Below, piece after piece: positions 43,022 through 51,651 of a stretch of DNA of 64,000 bases. The stretch is taken from the NCBI GenBank assembly GCA_964471115.1, contig CAYYFE010000015.1, positions 16,098 through 80,097 of the forward strand, read 5' to 3'. The position numbers and the translations under genes were made by a program. The stretch's first letter is position 1. The number at the start of each line of letters is the position of its first letter. Under the pieces are notes generated by a model. The model was not told the origin of the DNA and searched no databases. It was given only the letters and a program-made list of their open reading frames with translations. The stretch is from SYFT01 sp964471115. Lineage in GTDB: Bacteria; Acidobacteriota; Vicinamibacteria; Vicinamibacterales; SCN-69-37.

Positions 43022-44061
43022 CGGTCCTGGTCCGAGTCGCCGAGTGTGACGTGCCAGGTCTCGGTGGAGTCGTAGAAGGCCTTCGGCACGTCAATGGCAT
43101 TGATCTTGGCCACGAACTCCATCGTGGACTTCACGGCGAAGTACCCCTCGGCCTTCAGGTGCTTGCGATACCCGGCGTGCATGGCAAACGCGCGAATCTT
43201 GTCGGAGTTCGCCGTCCGCGCCTCGCGATCCACCCAGCGGAGCAGCGTGAGGAACCCGGAGGCATCCTGGGGGTCGGTGAGCCAGTCCACCACCAGCGTG
43301 ACGCGCCCGCGCGGTTCCTGCACGTGGCGGTAGACCACGTAACCGCCCAGCTCGCCGTCGCGTTCGAGCATGGCAATGCTGTACCGCACGTGCGGCGCCT
43401 GGATGTATTTCCAATTGAGGTACGCCGCGTCGCGGCGCACGGCGAACGCGAACTGGGGGGCCACGCGCGCCCACAGGGCGTCACAGCGCGCGTCGAACTG
43501 CCGGACCACGCGCACCTCGCCCTGCAGCGGACGCGTCCGCGCAATGAGCCGGATCCACGGCAGCGTCAGCGCCGACAGCAGCTTGTTGGCGCCCACCGAC
43601 CAGCCGGGCCGCCGCAGCGCGCGGCGCGTCAGCGGCTTGACCAGGCACGGCACCGGACCCACGTCCGGCCAGCGCAGTTTGCCGAAGAGCCGATACGACG
43701 AGTCGGACAGGCCCAGGCCCAGCGACGCGCCCACGTTGCGGTCCCACGTGCGGAACAACACTTCGCCCAGCCCCTGGCGCTGACGTTCGGGGGCCACCAT
43801 GACGTCCATGCCCCAGGCGGCATCGATCTCGCGGCCCTGCACCCACAACTTCACCGGCATCGTCGCGTACTGCCCGACGATGGTCTGGCCCTCCCGGGCC
43901 AGCCAGATGAGGGGCCCCTCGGCGGGCATGTGCGGATTGCGCCGGTACTGCCAGTCCCAGCGCAGCCGGTTGGCTTCGGCCGAATCGGTGCCGAACACGC
44001 GCCGGTACAACGCCTCGACGTGGCGCCGGTCATCCTCGCGGTAGCGGTCGATGTCAGCCAT
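43018..44061 (-). CDS. GNAT-type N-acyltransferase-like protein
   Basis: 347 residues in two GNAT-like halves. The first has REDDRRHVEALYRRVFG, WQYRRNPHMPAEGPLIWLA and the acetyl-CoA loop MDVMVAPERQRQGLGEVLF (~90). The second (~200-330) has YLNWKYIQAPHVRYSIAML and ELGGYVVYR. Proteins of this two-domain kind recur in exopolysaccharide clusters and are thought to acylate sugars or sugar-linked amino groups. Substrate unknown. Overlaps the deacetylase start by 4 bp, and the methyltransferase ends 2 bp upstream of its start. Confidence 0.8.
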   Translation of the reverse strand: MADIDRYREDDRRHVEALYRRVFGTDSAEANRLRWDWQYRRNPHMPAEGPLIWLAREGQTIVGQYATMPVKLWVQGREIDAAWGMDVMVAPERQRQGLGEVLFRTWDRNVGASLGLGLSDSSYRLFGKLRWPDVGPVPCLVKPLTRRALRRPGWSVGANKLLSALTLPWIRLIARTRPLQGEVRVVRQFDARCDALWARVAPQFAFAVRRDAAYLNWKYIQAPHVRYSIAMLERDGELGGYVVYRHVQEPRGRVTLVVDWLTDPQDASGFLTLLRWVDREARTANSDKIRAFAMHAGYRKHLKAEGYFAVKSTMEFVAKINAIDVPKAFYDSTETWHVTLGDSDQDR

Positions 44062-44063
44062 GC

Positions 44064-44924
44064 CTATTCCAGAACGTATTCCATATTACTGATGAAGATG
44101 TCGCGCGTGGCTTCGCTGTCGCGCAGCCAGCGCCCCAGCGGGCCGGGCAACCGGCGCACCGTCGCCGTCGAGTGCAGTTCCTCGCGGACGATGCGCAGGC
44201 CGGCGTCGGCGATCTGCCGGCGCAGGCGCGTCACCGTGACCAGTTCAAGCAGGTCGTCTTCCTTCCAGATGCCATTGCGCGCGTCCCGGATGAACGAGTT
44301 CTCGTGGGCGGGCTCCTTCAGCGTCCACGGCGCGTACCGCGCCAGCAGCCGGAACGTGCGGAACGCGATCCAGCGGCCCGTGATCAGGTGCAGCGGGATC
44401 TGAATCTTCAGGCGCGGCAGGTGCGCGCCGGCAAACGACAGGTACGGCGCGGTCGACAGCAGGCACCGCGCGCCGGGAGCCATCACGCGCCGGATCTCCC
44501 GCAGGTACAGCGGTGCGTCGGCGACGTGTTCGATCACGGCGTGTGACAGGACGAGATCAAACGACGCGTCGGCAAACGGCAGATACATGCCGTCGGCCTG
44601 CAGGAAGTGCAGGTGCGCCAGACCGCGTTCGCGCGCCAGCCGGACGCCGGCATCGCCGAACCGGTTGATGGGATCGATGCCCACGACGAACCGCGCGTGT
44701 TCGGCCAGTGACAGCGGCATGCCGCCGCCGCCGCACCCGGCATCCAGCACGCGCCCTTCCACCTGCACGCCGGCGCGGTCGAGGAAGGCCAGCACCTTGG
44801 CGGACCGGTAGTACTCGAAAAGCGCGTAGTCGTACTCGGACCGGAACCGGCGGTCCGCATGCTGCTTGATCAGGGCGTCATTTATCTCGCGCACGCGGGT
44901 CGGGTCCGTCGGGAAACTTGTCAA
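44064..44924 (-). CDS. Class I SAM-dependent methyltransferase
   Basis: 286 residues. SAM-binding motif I is VLDAGCGGGGMPLSLAEHA (~58-76); motif II is VVGIDPINRFGD; later motifs are DLVLSHAVIEHVAD and APGARCLLSTAPY. The C-terminal half (ITGRWIAFRTFRLLARYAPW) is hydrophobic, so it may contact membrane lipid-linked sugar. The start at 44924 makes a 47-bp overlap with the GT39 gene; a GTG at 44894 (17-bp overlap) is a reasonable alternative. It probably methylates a sugar of the cluster's glycan. Confidence 0.87.
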   Translation of the reverse strand: MTSFPTDPTRVREINDALIKQHADRRFRSEYDYALFEYYRSAKVLAFLDRAGVQVEGRVLDAGCGGGGMPLSLAEHARFVVGIDPINRFGDAGVRLARERGLAHLHFLQADGMYLPFADASFDLVLSHAVIEHVADAPLYLREIRRVMAPGARCLLSTAPYLSFAGAHLPRLKIQIPLHLITGRWIAFRTFRLLARYAPWTLKEPAHENSFIRDARNGIWKEDDLLELVTVTRLRRQIADAGLRIVREELHSTATVRRLPGPLGRWLRDSEATRDIFISNMEYVLE

Positions 44925-46710
44925 TGAGTGCAGCCCGGTCGCGGCCCGGCGTCTCCTGGACGTCGAACTCCATCACGAGTCGTCGCTGCGGGTAGTGCGC
45001 GAGCACGTCGAGGATGACGTCACCCTCGTAGCCTGGCTCGGGCCGTCCGTCGGCTTCCGTATAGGAGAGTATATAGCGCGCATCGTCGCGCGAGAGCCGG
45101 TCCGCGTAGTTGCCGAACCCCCGGCCCACGAAGACCGGGCGGATGCGATTCTCGAGCGCGAGGCCGTTGGCCAGCTTGCCGTGCACGAGGGTGCCGTCGG
45201 GCAACACTGCCCCCAGCGCCCGCGACGCGTCGACGTTGAGGTACGTGCGGGACGCGGCCCACCGGCCGAACAGCGTCAGGTCGGTCGCGACGGTCGCCAC
45301 CACGACGAAGGCCAGCGCCACGGGCGAGGGACGCCAGCCGGCCAGCCAGTCCGCGTAGCGCGCCCGGTACCACCAGGCCGCCAGCCCGGCCGCGACCGCA
45401 ACCGCCGCCGAGACCCGGACGGTCTGCTTCAACTCGCCCGCCAGGACGTCGTCGAGCCAGACCAGGCGCAGCAGACTGCCGGCGGCCAGATACGCCAGGG
45501 GCACCGCCGCGACGGCCACCACCACGCCCCCCCATCGATCCATCGATCCATCGATCCATCGATCCATTGATCCATCGATCCATCGATCCATGGTTGTCAT
45601 GCCGGCCAGTGCGATGAGCGCCGGCACGAACATCACGTAGCGACGTTCGTTGCCCGCGTCATGCACGATCAGTTCGAGCAGCCCGATGGCCAGCCAGAGC
45701 ACGGCCAGCCGGGCCGCGGGCGGCGCGGCGGGCCAGCGTCGCACCACCGCGAGTGTCGTCACGGCCGCGACCAGCAGCACCAGCCACATGCGCGAGAACA
45801 CGCCATGCACGACGGGCAGCCAGCTGGCGCGCTGGACGAAGTCGGCAAGGCCGTAGCTCGGCTTGCGCGTGACCGTCATCTCCCAGTTGTAGAACTGGAA
45901 TTCGGTCCAGTACGGCACGACGAACATCGCCAGCACGACGGCGGTGGCGAGTACGAGACCCGCGAGGGTGGCGAGGTGGCGAGATGGCGAGGTGGCGAGG
46001 TGGCCGGATGGCGAGGCGGCGAGGTGGCGGGATGAGCACCACCATGCGGTGGCCATCTCCAGTACGAGCGCGGCGATGAAAAACGCCGCGGCGGCCTTCG
46101 TGAAAAACGCGGCCACCGCCGCCGCGCCGGCGATGACGCCGAGCCAGGGGCGGCGCGCGCTGCCGGCGTACGCGGCCCAGCTCACCGTCATCAACGCCGT
46201 CATGGTGGACTCCATCAGCGCCGCGCGGTTCCACATGACGAACGTGAAACTGGTGGCCAGCAGCACGCCGCCCAGCAGCGCGGCCCGGCGCCCAGCCACG
46301 GCCAGCAGGCCGGCCATCAGCGCCGCCACCGCCACGACACCGGAGATCGCCGGCACCAGTCGCGCCTGCCACGTGCCGACGCCGAAGGCCTCAAACGACG
46401 CCCACTCGAGCGCGGTGAACACCGGCGCGATGAACACGGGGTTCCAGGCGTCGGTCCGCCACTCGCCCCACAACGCGGCGTTGCGCGCATTGTGCGTCCA
46501 CGCACCTTCGTCGTGCCAGACGATCCCGGTGTGCCCCACCGGAGGATCCGCCGTCAGCCAGACGCCGCGCAGGGCGATGGCGAGCAGCAGCAGGCCGGCG
46601 ATGGCCGCCAGTGTCCGCACGGACGAGGCTCCGCACTCCGCACTGCGCTCCGCGCACTCCGCACTTCGCACTCCGCACTGCGCACTGCGCACTCCGCACT
46701 GCGCACTCAT
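44878..46710 (-). CDS. GT39/ArnT-like membrane glycosyltransferase interrupted by three in-frame repeat arrays
   Basis: 610 residues, GT-C type with about twelve membrane helices. The first extracytoplasmic loop has the acidic motif WHDEGAW (~58), followed by NAALWGEWRTDAWNPVFIAPVFTALEW. It should transfer a sugar from polyprenyl phosphate to a glycan or lipid on the outer face. Three repeat arrays are translated: the N-terminus (MSAQCGVRSAQCGVRSAE...) by array G; SSRHLAASPSGHLATSPSRHLATL (~225-249) by array F; and MDRWIDGS repeats (~373-393) by array E. All three lie between predicted helices. Units of 7 or 8 bp are not multiples of 3, so gain or loss of a unit would switch the gene off. The ATG overlaps the upstream stop (ATGA). 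Confidence 0.85.
   Translation of the reverse strand: MSAQCGVRSAQCGVRSAECAERSAECGASSVRTLAAIAGLLLLAIALRGVWLTADPPVGHTGIVWHDEGAWTHNARNAALWGEWRTDAWNPVFIAPVFTALEWASFEAFGVGTWQARLVPAISGVVAVAALMAGLLAVAGRRAALLGGVLLATSFTFVMWNRAALMESTMTALMTVSWAAYAGSARRPWLGVIAGAAAVAAFFTKAAAAFFIAALVLEMATAWWCSSRHLAASPSGHLATSPSRHLATLAGLVLATAVVLAMFVVPYWTEFQFYNWEMTVTRKPSYGLADFVQRASWLPVVHGVFSRMWLVLLVAAVTTLAVVRRWPAAPPAARLAVLWLAIGLLELIVHDAGNERRYVMFVPALIALAGMTTMDRWIDGSMDRWIDGSMDRWGGVVVAVAAVPLAYLAAGSLLRLVWLDDVLAGELKQTVRVSAAVAVAAGLAAWWYRARYADWLAGWRPSPVALAFVVVATVATDLTLFGRWAASRTYLNVDASRALGAVLPDGTLVHGKLANGLALENRIRPVFVGRGFGNYADRLSRDDARYILSYTEADGRPEPGYEGDVILDVLAHYPQRRLVMEFDVQETPGRDRAALIDKFPDGPDPRARDK
45533..45591 (-). repeat. Array E: seven 8-bp CATCGATC units inside a glycosyltransferase gene
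   Basis: Seven consecutive 8-bp units plus CAT, with one substitution (CATTGATC in unit five). On the coding strand three units make one 8-residue repeat MDRWIDGS. The unit contains the self-complementary ATCGAT. The nearly perfect tandem structure makes slippage likely. Confidence 0.95.
45971..46034 (-). repeat. Array F: eight 8-bp GCGAGGTG units inside the same glycosyltransferase gene
   Basis: Eight units with an exact 8-bp period and a few substitutions (GCGAGATG, GCCGGATG, GCGAGGCG, GCGGGATG). Encodes the Ser/His/Leu-rich loop around residues 225-249 without a stop in the used frame. Confidence 0.93.
46627..46709 (-). repeat. Array G: AGTGCGG/AGTGCGC heptamer array at a gene junction
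   Basis: On the minus strand the array starts at the TGA of the upstream GT39 gene and encodes the first ~28 residues of the next one. Units are AGTGCGG, AGTGCGC and AGTGCGA. A 31-bp stretch (46671-46701) is identical to 60800-60830 in array G2. Confidence 0.93.
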
Positions 46711-48308
46711 GGCTTTCGCCTCCAGACTTCGAAGCGATCGAGGTCGGCCTCGCGCGTGTAGTGCGCCGTGAGCCACGTCTCGAGGAGCGGCGTGTCGTGG
46801 AAGTAGTCGGCCGAATGGCGATCGGGACCAGCCCACGAGTCGCGTTGCAGGGCCACGAGCGCGGGGGTGTGCTGTTGCAGCTCCGCCAGCAGGCCCGCGG
46901 GGCCGTACCCGGGGCGGTCAACCTCGAAGTCGCTCACGATGGGCTGGCTCCAGTGAAAACGCGACGCACTGCGGCGCCCGGCCAGCACCGGGACGCCGGG
47001 CGAGAAGCCGAACACGTAGATGGTGTCGGTCGGGGCCGTGGTGGCGCGCACCAGACGCACCAGCTCGTCGATGGCGCCGGCCACGAACTTGTCCTGCGGC
47101 CGGCCTCCGAAGTCCGCGAGATACCGCGCGCGATCGACCGGGCCGGTCAGCGCCTGCCAGTCCAGTCGGGTGCGGCTCAGGAGGTCGTCGTAGCTGGTGG
47201 CGCGTTCGGCGCCCACCAGCACGAGGGCGCCGGCCACCCACGGGAGGATCCGGTGCCGCTGGCCGAGTCGACGGCCCAGCAGGACAAGGCCGACGCCCGC
47301 CGCCAGCGCGAGCGCGGGCCAGGCCTGCACGAAATACTGCGGCAGGTGCCGCGCGCCGTTGATGAGGATGGACAGCCACGCGCCGGCCAGCCACGCGGCG
47401 GCGACGGCGGCGCTTCGCCGGGCCGGGCGGTCCGCCGTCCACACGGTGGCCAGTGACGCCAGCACGCCCAGGCCGCCGAGGAACCAGAGCGCGTCATTGC
47501 GCGCGCGTTCGACCGGAAACTGCGCCGCGTACCGCAGCACGCCCAGCAGTCCGTCGTAGGTGTCGCCGGCGTACCGCGCGTTGTAGGTGATTGTCGCCAA
47601 GTAGAGATCGGATAACGATCCGGTCAGGGCCAAGAGCGCGATCGGCGCCAGCACCATCACCAGTCCCGCGGCCGACACGGTCGCCAGCTCCCGCACCCAT
47701 GCGCGCGGTTCGAAGGTCATCCCCCGTGGCCAGCACGCCAGCGCGACGGCGGCGGTGACGGCGTACGCGGCCGCGTTGTATTTCAGCCAGAACGCCGCGC
47801 CCAGCAGGACGCCGATGCCCAGCAGGTGTCCACGCCGGCGATCGTGGGTGGCAGCCAGGGCGAGGGCGCCGGTGATCGCGAGTGCGATGAACGTCTCGCA
47901 CTGCCCGCGTACGAAGACGCCGCCCAGCCGCTGGGTCAGGGCCGGATTGCCGAAGAACAGATACACGGCGGCCGCGGCGACGCCGGTCGCCTCGTCGAGC
48001 CGGCGGCGTCCGATGATGACCAGCAACCAGGCCACGGCGCCCGCCGCCGCCATGTCGGCCGCCGCGACGACCGACTGGTGCGGCCAGACCGCCCACAACA
48101 CGCCGTAGATGACATGAATGCCCGGCGGCTTCTGATCCCACGCGCCGGCGTACGGCGCGTCGCCCGCCATCAGACGCTGGCCGGCGTAGGCGTACAAGCC
48201 CTGGTCGGAGGCCATGGGCTGCGCCAGCGACGGAACCCGCAGGAGCCAGAGCGCCGCCAGCAGCACACACCACGCCAATCGCTGGGTTGACGGCCCCCGT
48301 GCGGACAC
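46707..48308 (-). CDS. GT39-like membrane glycosyltransferase (PMT_2 type)
   Basis: 533 residues with about twelve membrane helices. The first loop contains SDQGLYAYAGQRLMAGDAPYAGAWDQKPPG, the typical acidic plus DxKPPG pattern of ArnT/PMT_2-like enzymes. A periplasmic C-terminal domain follows (~390-533). It should use a polyprenyl-phosphate sugar as donor. It starts with GTG 48308; the perfect TATAAT hexamer ends exactly 6 nt upstream, so the mRNA is predicted to be leaderless. First gene of a seven-gene operon running to yqeY. Divergent from the GT2 gene 32 bp away. Confidence 0.85.
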   Translation of the reverse strand: MSARGPSTQRLAWCVLLAALWLLRVPSLAQPMASDQGLYAYAGQRLMAGDAPYAGAWDQKPPGIHVIYGVLWAVWPHQSVVAAADMAAAGAVAWLLVIIGRRRLDEATGVAAAAVYLFFGNPALTQRLGGVFVRGQCETFIALAITGALALAATHDRRRGHLLGIGVLLGAAFWLKYNAAAYAVTAAVALACWPRGMTFEPRAWVRELATVSAAGLVMVLAPIALLALTGSLSDLYLATITYNARYAGDTYDGLLGVLRYAAQFPVERARNDALWFLGGLGVLASLATVWTADRPARRSAAVAAAWLAGAWLSILINGARHLPQYFVQAWPALALAAGVGLVLLGRRLGQRHRILPWVAGALVLVGAERATSYDDLLSRTRLDWQALTGPVDRARYLADFGGRPQDKFVAGAIDELVRLVRATTAPTDTIYVFGFSPGVPVLAGRRSASRFHWSQPIVSDFEVDRPGYGPAGLLAELQQHTPALVALQRDSWAGPDRHSADYFHDTPLLETWLTAHYTREADLDRFEVWRRKP

Positions 48309-48314
48309 CGGGGA

Positions 48315-48334
48315 ATTATACGTTCCGGTATAGT
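48315..48334. promoter_or_regulatory. Back-to-back leaderless promoters of the two central glycan operons
   Basis: Minus strand TATAAT (48320-48315), N6, GTG 48308. Plus strand TATAGT (48329-48334), N6, GTG 48341. The two start codons are only 32 bp apart, so each promoter's -35 region overlaps the other gene's 5' end. Confidence 0.7.
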
Positions 48335-48340
48335 GCTGGG

Positions 48341-49117
48341 GTGACGACCGCCCGGCCGGCTGACCTGTCGATGGTCGTGCCCACCTACAACGAACGCGAA
48401 CGGTTGACCGGGCTGGTGGACGCCGTGTTTGCCGCGGCCTCGGCGTCGGGCCTGCGCCTCGAGCTGATCGTTGTCGACGACAACTCGCCGGACGGCACCG
48501 GGGCGCTGGCCGACGACCTCGCCGCGACCCGCCACATGCGCGTGGTGCATCGCGCCGGCAAGCTGGGGCTGGGCACCGCGGTGGTCGAAGGGTTCTCGGT
48601 GGCGTCGGCGCCGATCGTCGGCGTCATGGACGCGGACTTCAGCCATCCGCCGGCGCTGATTCCGGTGTTGTATCGCGCCTTCACCGACGCGCAGGCCGAT
48701 GTGGTGGTCGCGAGCCGGTACGTGCCCGGCGGCTCGACTCCCGACTGGCCGTTCAAGCGCCGGCTGCTGTCACGGGTCGCGTGCCTGCTGGCGCGCGGGT
48801 TGTCGCCGATTCGGGATGCCGCCTCGGGGTTCTTCCTGATTCGCGCGGACCTGGCGCGCGCGACCACGATCAAGGCGGGCGGCTTCAAGATCTGTCTCGA
48901 ACTCATCGTCCGCGGCGGCGCGCGGCGCCTCGTGGAACTGCCGTATCGCTTCGATGACCGTGAGCTGGGCGAAAGCAAGATGAGCCTGCGCGAAGCCGCG
49001 GGGTACCTGGTGCAGTTGCGCGACCTGTACGGCGAACGTCTCACCGGCGCGCCGCGTGTGCGGCGCGACTACCGCCGCCTGTCGGTCTCCGACGTCGAGG
49101 CGCTGCATCGGCGATGA
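48341..49117 (+). CDS. GT2 polyprenyl-phosphate sugar synthase, dolichyl-phosphate-mannose-synthase-like
   Basis: 258 residues, GT-A fold without membrane helices. Motifs are SMVVPTYNERERL, ELIVVDDNSPDGTG, HRAGKLGLGTAVVEGF, VMDADFSHPP (metal-binding DAD) and the ASGFFLIR segment. This is the pattern of DPM1-type synthases that move a hexose from a nucleotide sugar to polyprenyl phosphate. Its product would be a donor for the GT-C enzymes here (GT39-like at 44.9, 46.7 and 54.3 kb; GT87-like at 16.6 kb). GTG 48341 lies exactly 6 nt after TATAGT. The stop overlaps the SGNH gene by 4 bp. Confidence 0.92.
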   Translation: MTTARPADLSMVVPTYNERERLTGLVDAVFAAASASGLRLELIVVDDNSPDGTGALADDLAATRHMRVVHRAGKLGLGTAVVEGFSVASAPIVGVMDADFSHPPALIPVLYRAFTDAQADVVVASRYVPGGSTPDWPFKRRLLSRVACLLARGLSPIRDAASGFFLIRADLARATTIKAGGFKICLELIVRGGARRLVELPYRFDDRELGESKMSLREAAGYLVQLRDLYGERLTGAPRVRRDYRRLSVSDVEALHRR

Positions 49118-50223
49118 CGGGCCGGGCCGGACGCCTCGTCCTGTTCGGCACCATGGTCGCCGCGCAGTTCGTCGCCCTCGAGGCCGGGATGCGCGTGTGG
49201 GGCGGGTCCGAGGCGTCGCCGGCGTTCCAGCAACTGTTCATGCAGGACCCCGCCGTCGGGCACCGGCTCCGGCCGGGCGCCAGCGTCCGCTACACCACGC
49301 CCGAGTTCAGCGCGTTCATCAACATTGCGCCCGAGGGCGTGCGCGCCGCTGGGGCTGTGGGACCGAAAGCGCCGGGCGAGACGCGCATCGTCGTCCTCGG
49401 CGACTCCCTGGTGCTGTCGGTGCAGGTCGACCTCGAGGCGTGGTTCGGCACCCATCTGGAGCGTGCCCTCAACGCCTCGGCGCCGCCCGGGCGGACGTTC
49501 CGTGTCATCAACGCCGGCGTGCAGGGGTACGGGCCGGTCGACGAGTGGCTGTTCTACAAACACGTGGTCGAACCGCTCGAGCCCGACCTGGTCCTGACCG
49601 TCGTGTTCGTGGGCAATGACGCGGTGGAGGCCTTCGACAAGGCCGCGTGGATCGAGGCGGACGGCCCGCCGGCCGACACGCGCAGTGCCCAGGCCGCCAC
49701 GGCGCTGCGCCGGGTGGTGCGATCCAGCATGGTGCTGCAGAACGTGCGCCTGCGCTGGGATCTGCTCAAGGCGTCGTTTGAGGGACCCGGCACCGAACGC
49801 CCGTTGACCAGTTACCTCGCGGACCCGCCCGCGGATGTCAACGAGGGTCTGGCGGTGGCGCGCCGCGCGTACGGACTGCTGGCCGCGCGCGCGGCCGATC
49901 GGGGCGCGGCCACGGCCCTGGTCCTCATGCCGGCGCGTTTCCAGACCGACGATGCCGACTATGGCCGTCTGCGTGACATCGTGCAGGCCGCGGGGGGCAC
50001 ACTCGTGCGCGATGCGGCCACGGAGCGGTTTGCCGGCGCGCTCGCGCCGCTGGGCCTGCCCACGCTGGACCTGCTGCCCGCGTTGCGCGCCGAGCCGGAT
50101 CGCATCGAGTTGTTCTTCCAGCAGAACGTGCACCTCACGCCGCGCGGGCATCGGGTTGTGGCCCGGGCGCTCGAGGGGTTCGTGCGGCCGCTCGTGGAGA
50201 CGGCGCCGGCCGGCCGCGACTGA
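49114..50223 (+). CDS. Membrane-anchored SGNH/GDSL-type protein, partner of the MBOAT
   Basis: 369 residues. N-terminal membrane anchor GRLVLFGTMVAAQFVALEAGM, then the SGNH fold: VVLGDSLVLSVQV (block I Ser), NAGVQGYGPVDEW (block II Gly), VFVGNDAVEAF (block III Asn) and the terminal Asp/His block NVHLTPRGHRVVA. Such proteins accept an acyl group from an MBOAT and pass it to a polysaccharide, or remove it. Overlaps at both ends (ATGA with GT2, TGATGG with MBOAT) support one O-acetylation module. Confidence 0.85.
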   Translation: MTGRAGRLVLFGTMVAAQFVALEAGMRVWGGSEASPAFQQLFMQDPAVGHRLRPGASVRYTTPEFSAFINIAPEGVRAAGAVGPKAPGETRIVVLGDSLVLSVQVDLEAWFGTHLERALNASAPPGRTFRVINAGVQGYGPVDEWLFYKHVVEPLEPDLVLTVVFVGNDAVEAFDKAAWIEADGPPADTRSAQAATALRRVVRSSMVLQNVRLRWDLLKASFEGPGTERPLTSYLADPPADVNEGLAVARRAYGLLAARAADRGAATALVLMPARFQTDDADYGRLRDIVQAAGGTLVRDAATERFAGALAPLGLPTLDLLPALRAEPDRIELFFQQNVHLTPRGHRVVARALEGFVRPLVETAPAGRD

Positions 50224-51629
50224 TGGTCTTCACCTCCCTGCACTTCGTCGCGTTTTTCCTCGTCGTCTACACGGCGTACCGCGTGTTGCCGCACCGCGCG
50301 CAGAACGGGTTGCTCGTGCTGGCGAGTTACTACTTCTACGCGGCGTGGGACTGGCGGTTCCTGTCACTGCTCGTGGCCTCCACGGTGATCGACTACGCCG
50401 TGGCCCGGGTGATCGAGCGGCAGGACGATCCGGTGGCACGGCGGCGGTGGTTGTGGGTGAGCCTGGCGTTCAACTTCGGAATGCTGGGGTTCTTCAAGTA
50501 CTTCAACTTCTTCGCGGACGGCCTGCGCGACCTGGCCGCGCTGGCGGGCTGGCATCTCGACGCGGTGACGCTGCACGTGATGCTGCCGATCGGCATTTCG
50601 TTCTACACGTTCATGACCGTCAGTTACGTCGTCGACGTGTACCGGCGCGAGATACCGGCCACGCGGTCGCTGCTCGATTTCGCGGTGTTCGTGGCGTATT
50701 TCCCGCATCTGGTGGCCGGTCCGATTCTCCGCGCCTCGTTGCTGCTGCCGCAGATCAGTCAGCCGCGCCGGATTGCGTCGGCGCAGATCGTCGAGGGCCT
50801 GTGGCTGATGGCCTGGGGCGCGTTCCAGAAGCTGTTTGTCGCCGACAACCTCGCCCGTCTGGTCGACACCGTGTATGGCGCCGGCGCGACGCCCACCGGC
50901 GGAGACGTGCTGGTGGCCACCTGGGCCTTTGCCTTCCAGATCTACGGCGATTTCGCCGGGTACTCGAACATGGCGCGGGGCATGTCGAAGCTCATGGGCA
51001 TCGAGCTCAACGTCAATTTCCGGTATCCGTATTTCGTGACCTCGCCGCAGCAGTTCTGGCGGCACTGGCACATCAGCCTGTCCACGTGGCTGCGTGACTA
51101 TCTCTACATTCCGCTGGGCGGCAATCGCGGGTCCGCCCTGGCCACCAAACGCAATCTGTTCCTCACCATGGTGCTGGGCGGCTTGTGGCATGGGGCCGCG
51201 TGGACGTTCGTGATCTGGGGCGTCTATCAGGGGCTCGTGCTGGCGGCCGGCCGCGCGATTGCCGATCTCGGAATTCCTCTGCGCGCCGCCTGGCAGCGGG
51301 TCCTGCTGGCGCTGGTCATGTTCCAGGTCACCTGTTACGGCTGGCTCATCTTCCGCGCACAGTCAGCCGGTCAGATCAGTGACTTCACGCGCCGCCTCGT
51401 CACGGATCTCACCTTCACGCCCACGACGCTGTACGCGCTGCTCGTGCCGCTGCTGCTGGTGGTGCTGCCGCTGCTCATCGTTCACAGCTGGCAGGCCCGT
51501 CAGGATGACGACGGGGCGGTGGTGCGGCTGCCCCTCGTGCCGCGGTACGCGGTGTATGCGGGGGTGTTCTGGCTGACGCTGGTGTTCGGCAACTTCGAAG
51601 GCGCCGAGTTCATCTACTTCCAGTTCTGA
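50223..51629 (+). CDS. MBOAT-family membrane O-acyltransferase, AlgI-like
   Basis: 468 residues, about eleven membrane helices. Motifs are MVFTSLHFVAFFLVVYTAYRVLP, NFGMLGFFKYFNFF, LPIGISFYTFMTVSYVVDVYR, YFPHLVAGPILR, the catalytic-region FWRHWHISLSTWLRDYLYIPLGGNR, and the conserved His in GGLWHGAAWTFVIWG. AlgI-type proteins carry acetyl groups across the inner membrane for polysaccharide O-acetylation; the preceding SGNH protein is the expected partner. Last gene of the rightward unit; it converges on the B12-type radical-SAM gene with 22 bp between stops. Confidence 0.93.
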   Translation: MVFTSLHFVAFFLVVYTAYRVLPHRAQNGLLVLASYYFYAAWDWRFLSLLVASTVIDYAVARVIERQDDPVARRRWLWVSLAFNFGMLGFFKYFNFFADGLRDLAALAGWHLDAVTLHVMLPIGISFYTFMTVSYVVDVYRREIPATRSLLDFAVFVAYFPHLVAGPILRASLLLPQISQPRRIASAQIVEGLWLMAWGAFQKLFVADNLARLVDTVYGAGATPTGGDVLVATWAFAFQIYGDFAGYSNMARGMSKLMGIELNVNFRYPYFVTSPQQFWRHWHISLSTWLRDYLYIPLGGNRGSALATKRNLFLTMVLGGLWHGAAWTFVIWGVYQGLVLAAGRAIADLGIPLRAAWQRVLLALVMFQVTCYGWLIFRAQSAGQISDFTRRLVTDLTFTPTTLYALLVPLLLVVLPLLIVHSWQARQDDDGAVVRLPLVPRYAVYAGVFWLTLVFGNFEGAEFIYFQF

Positions 51630-51651
51630 GCCAGCAGACCCCGCCGGGGTG

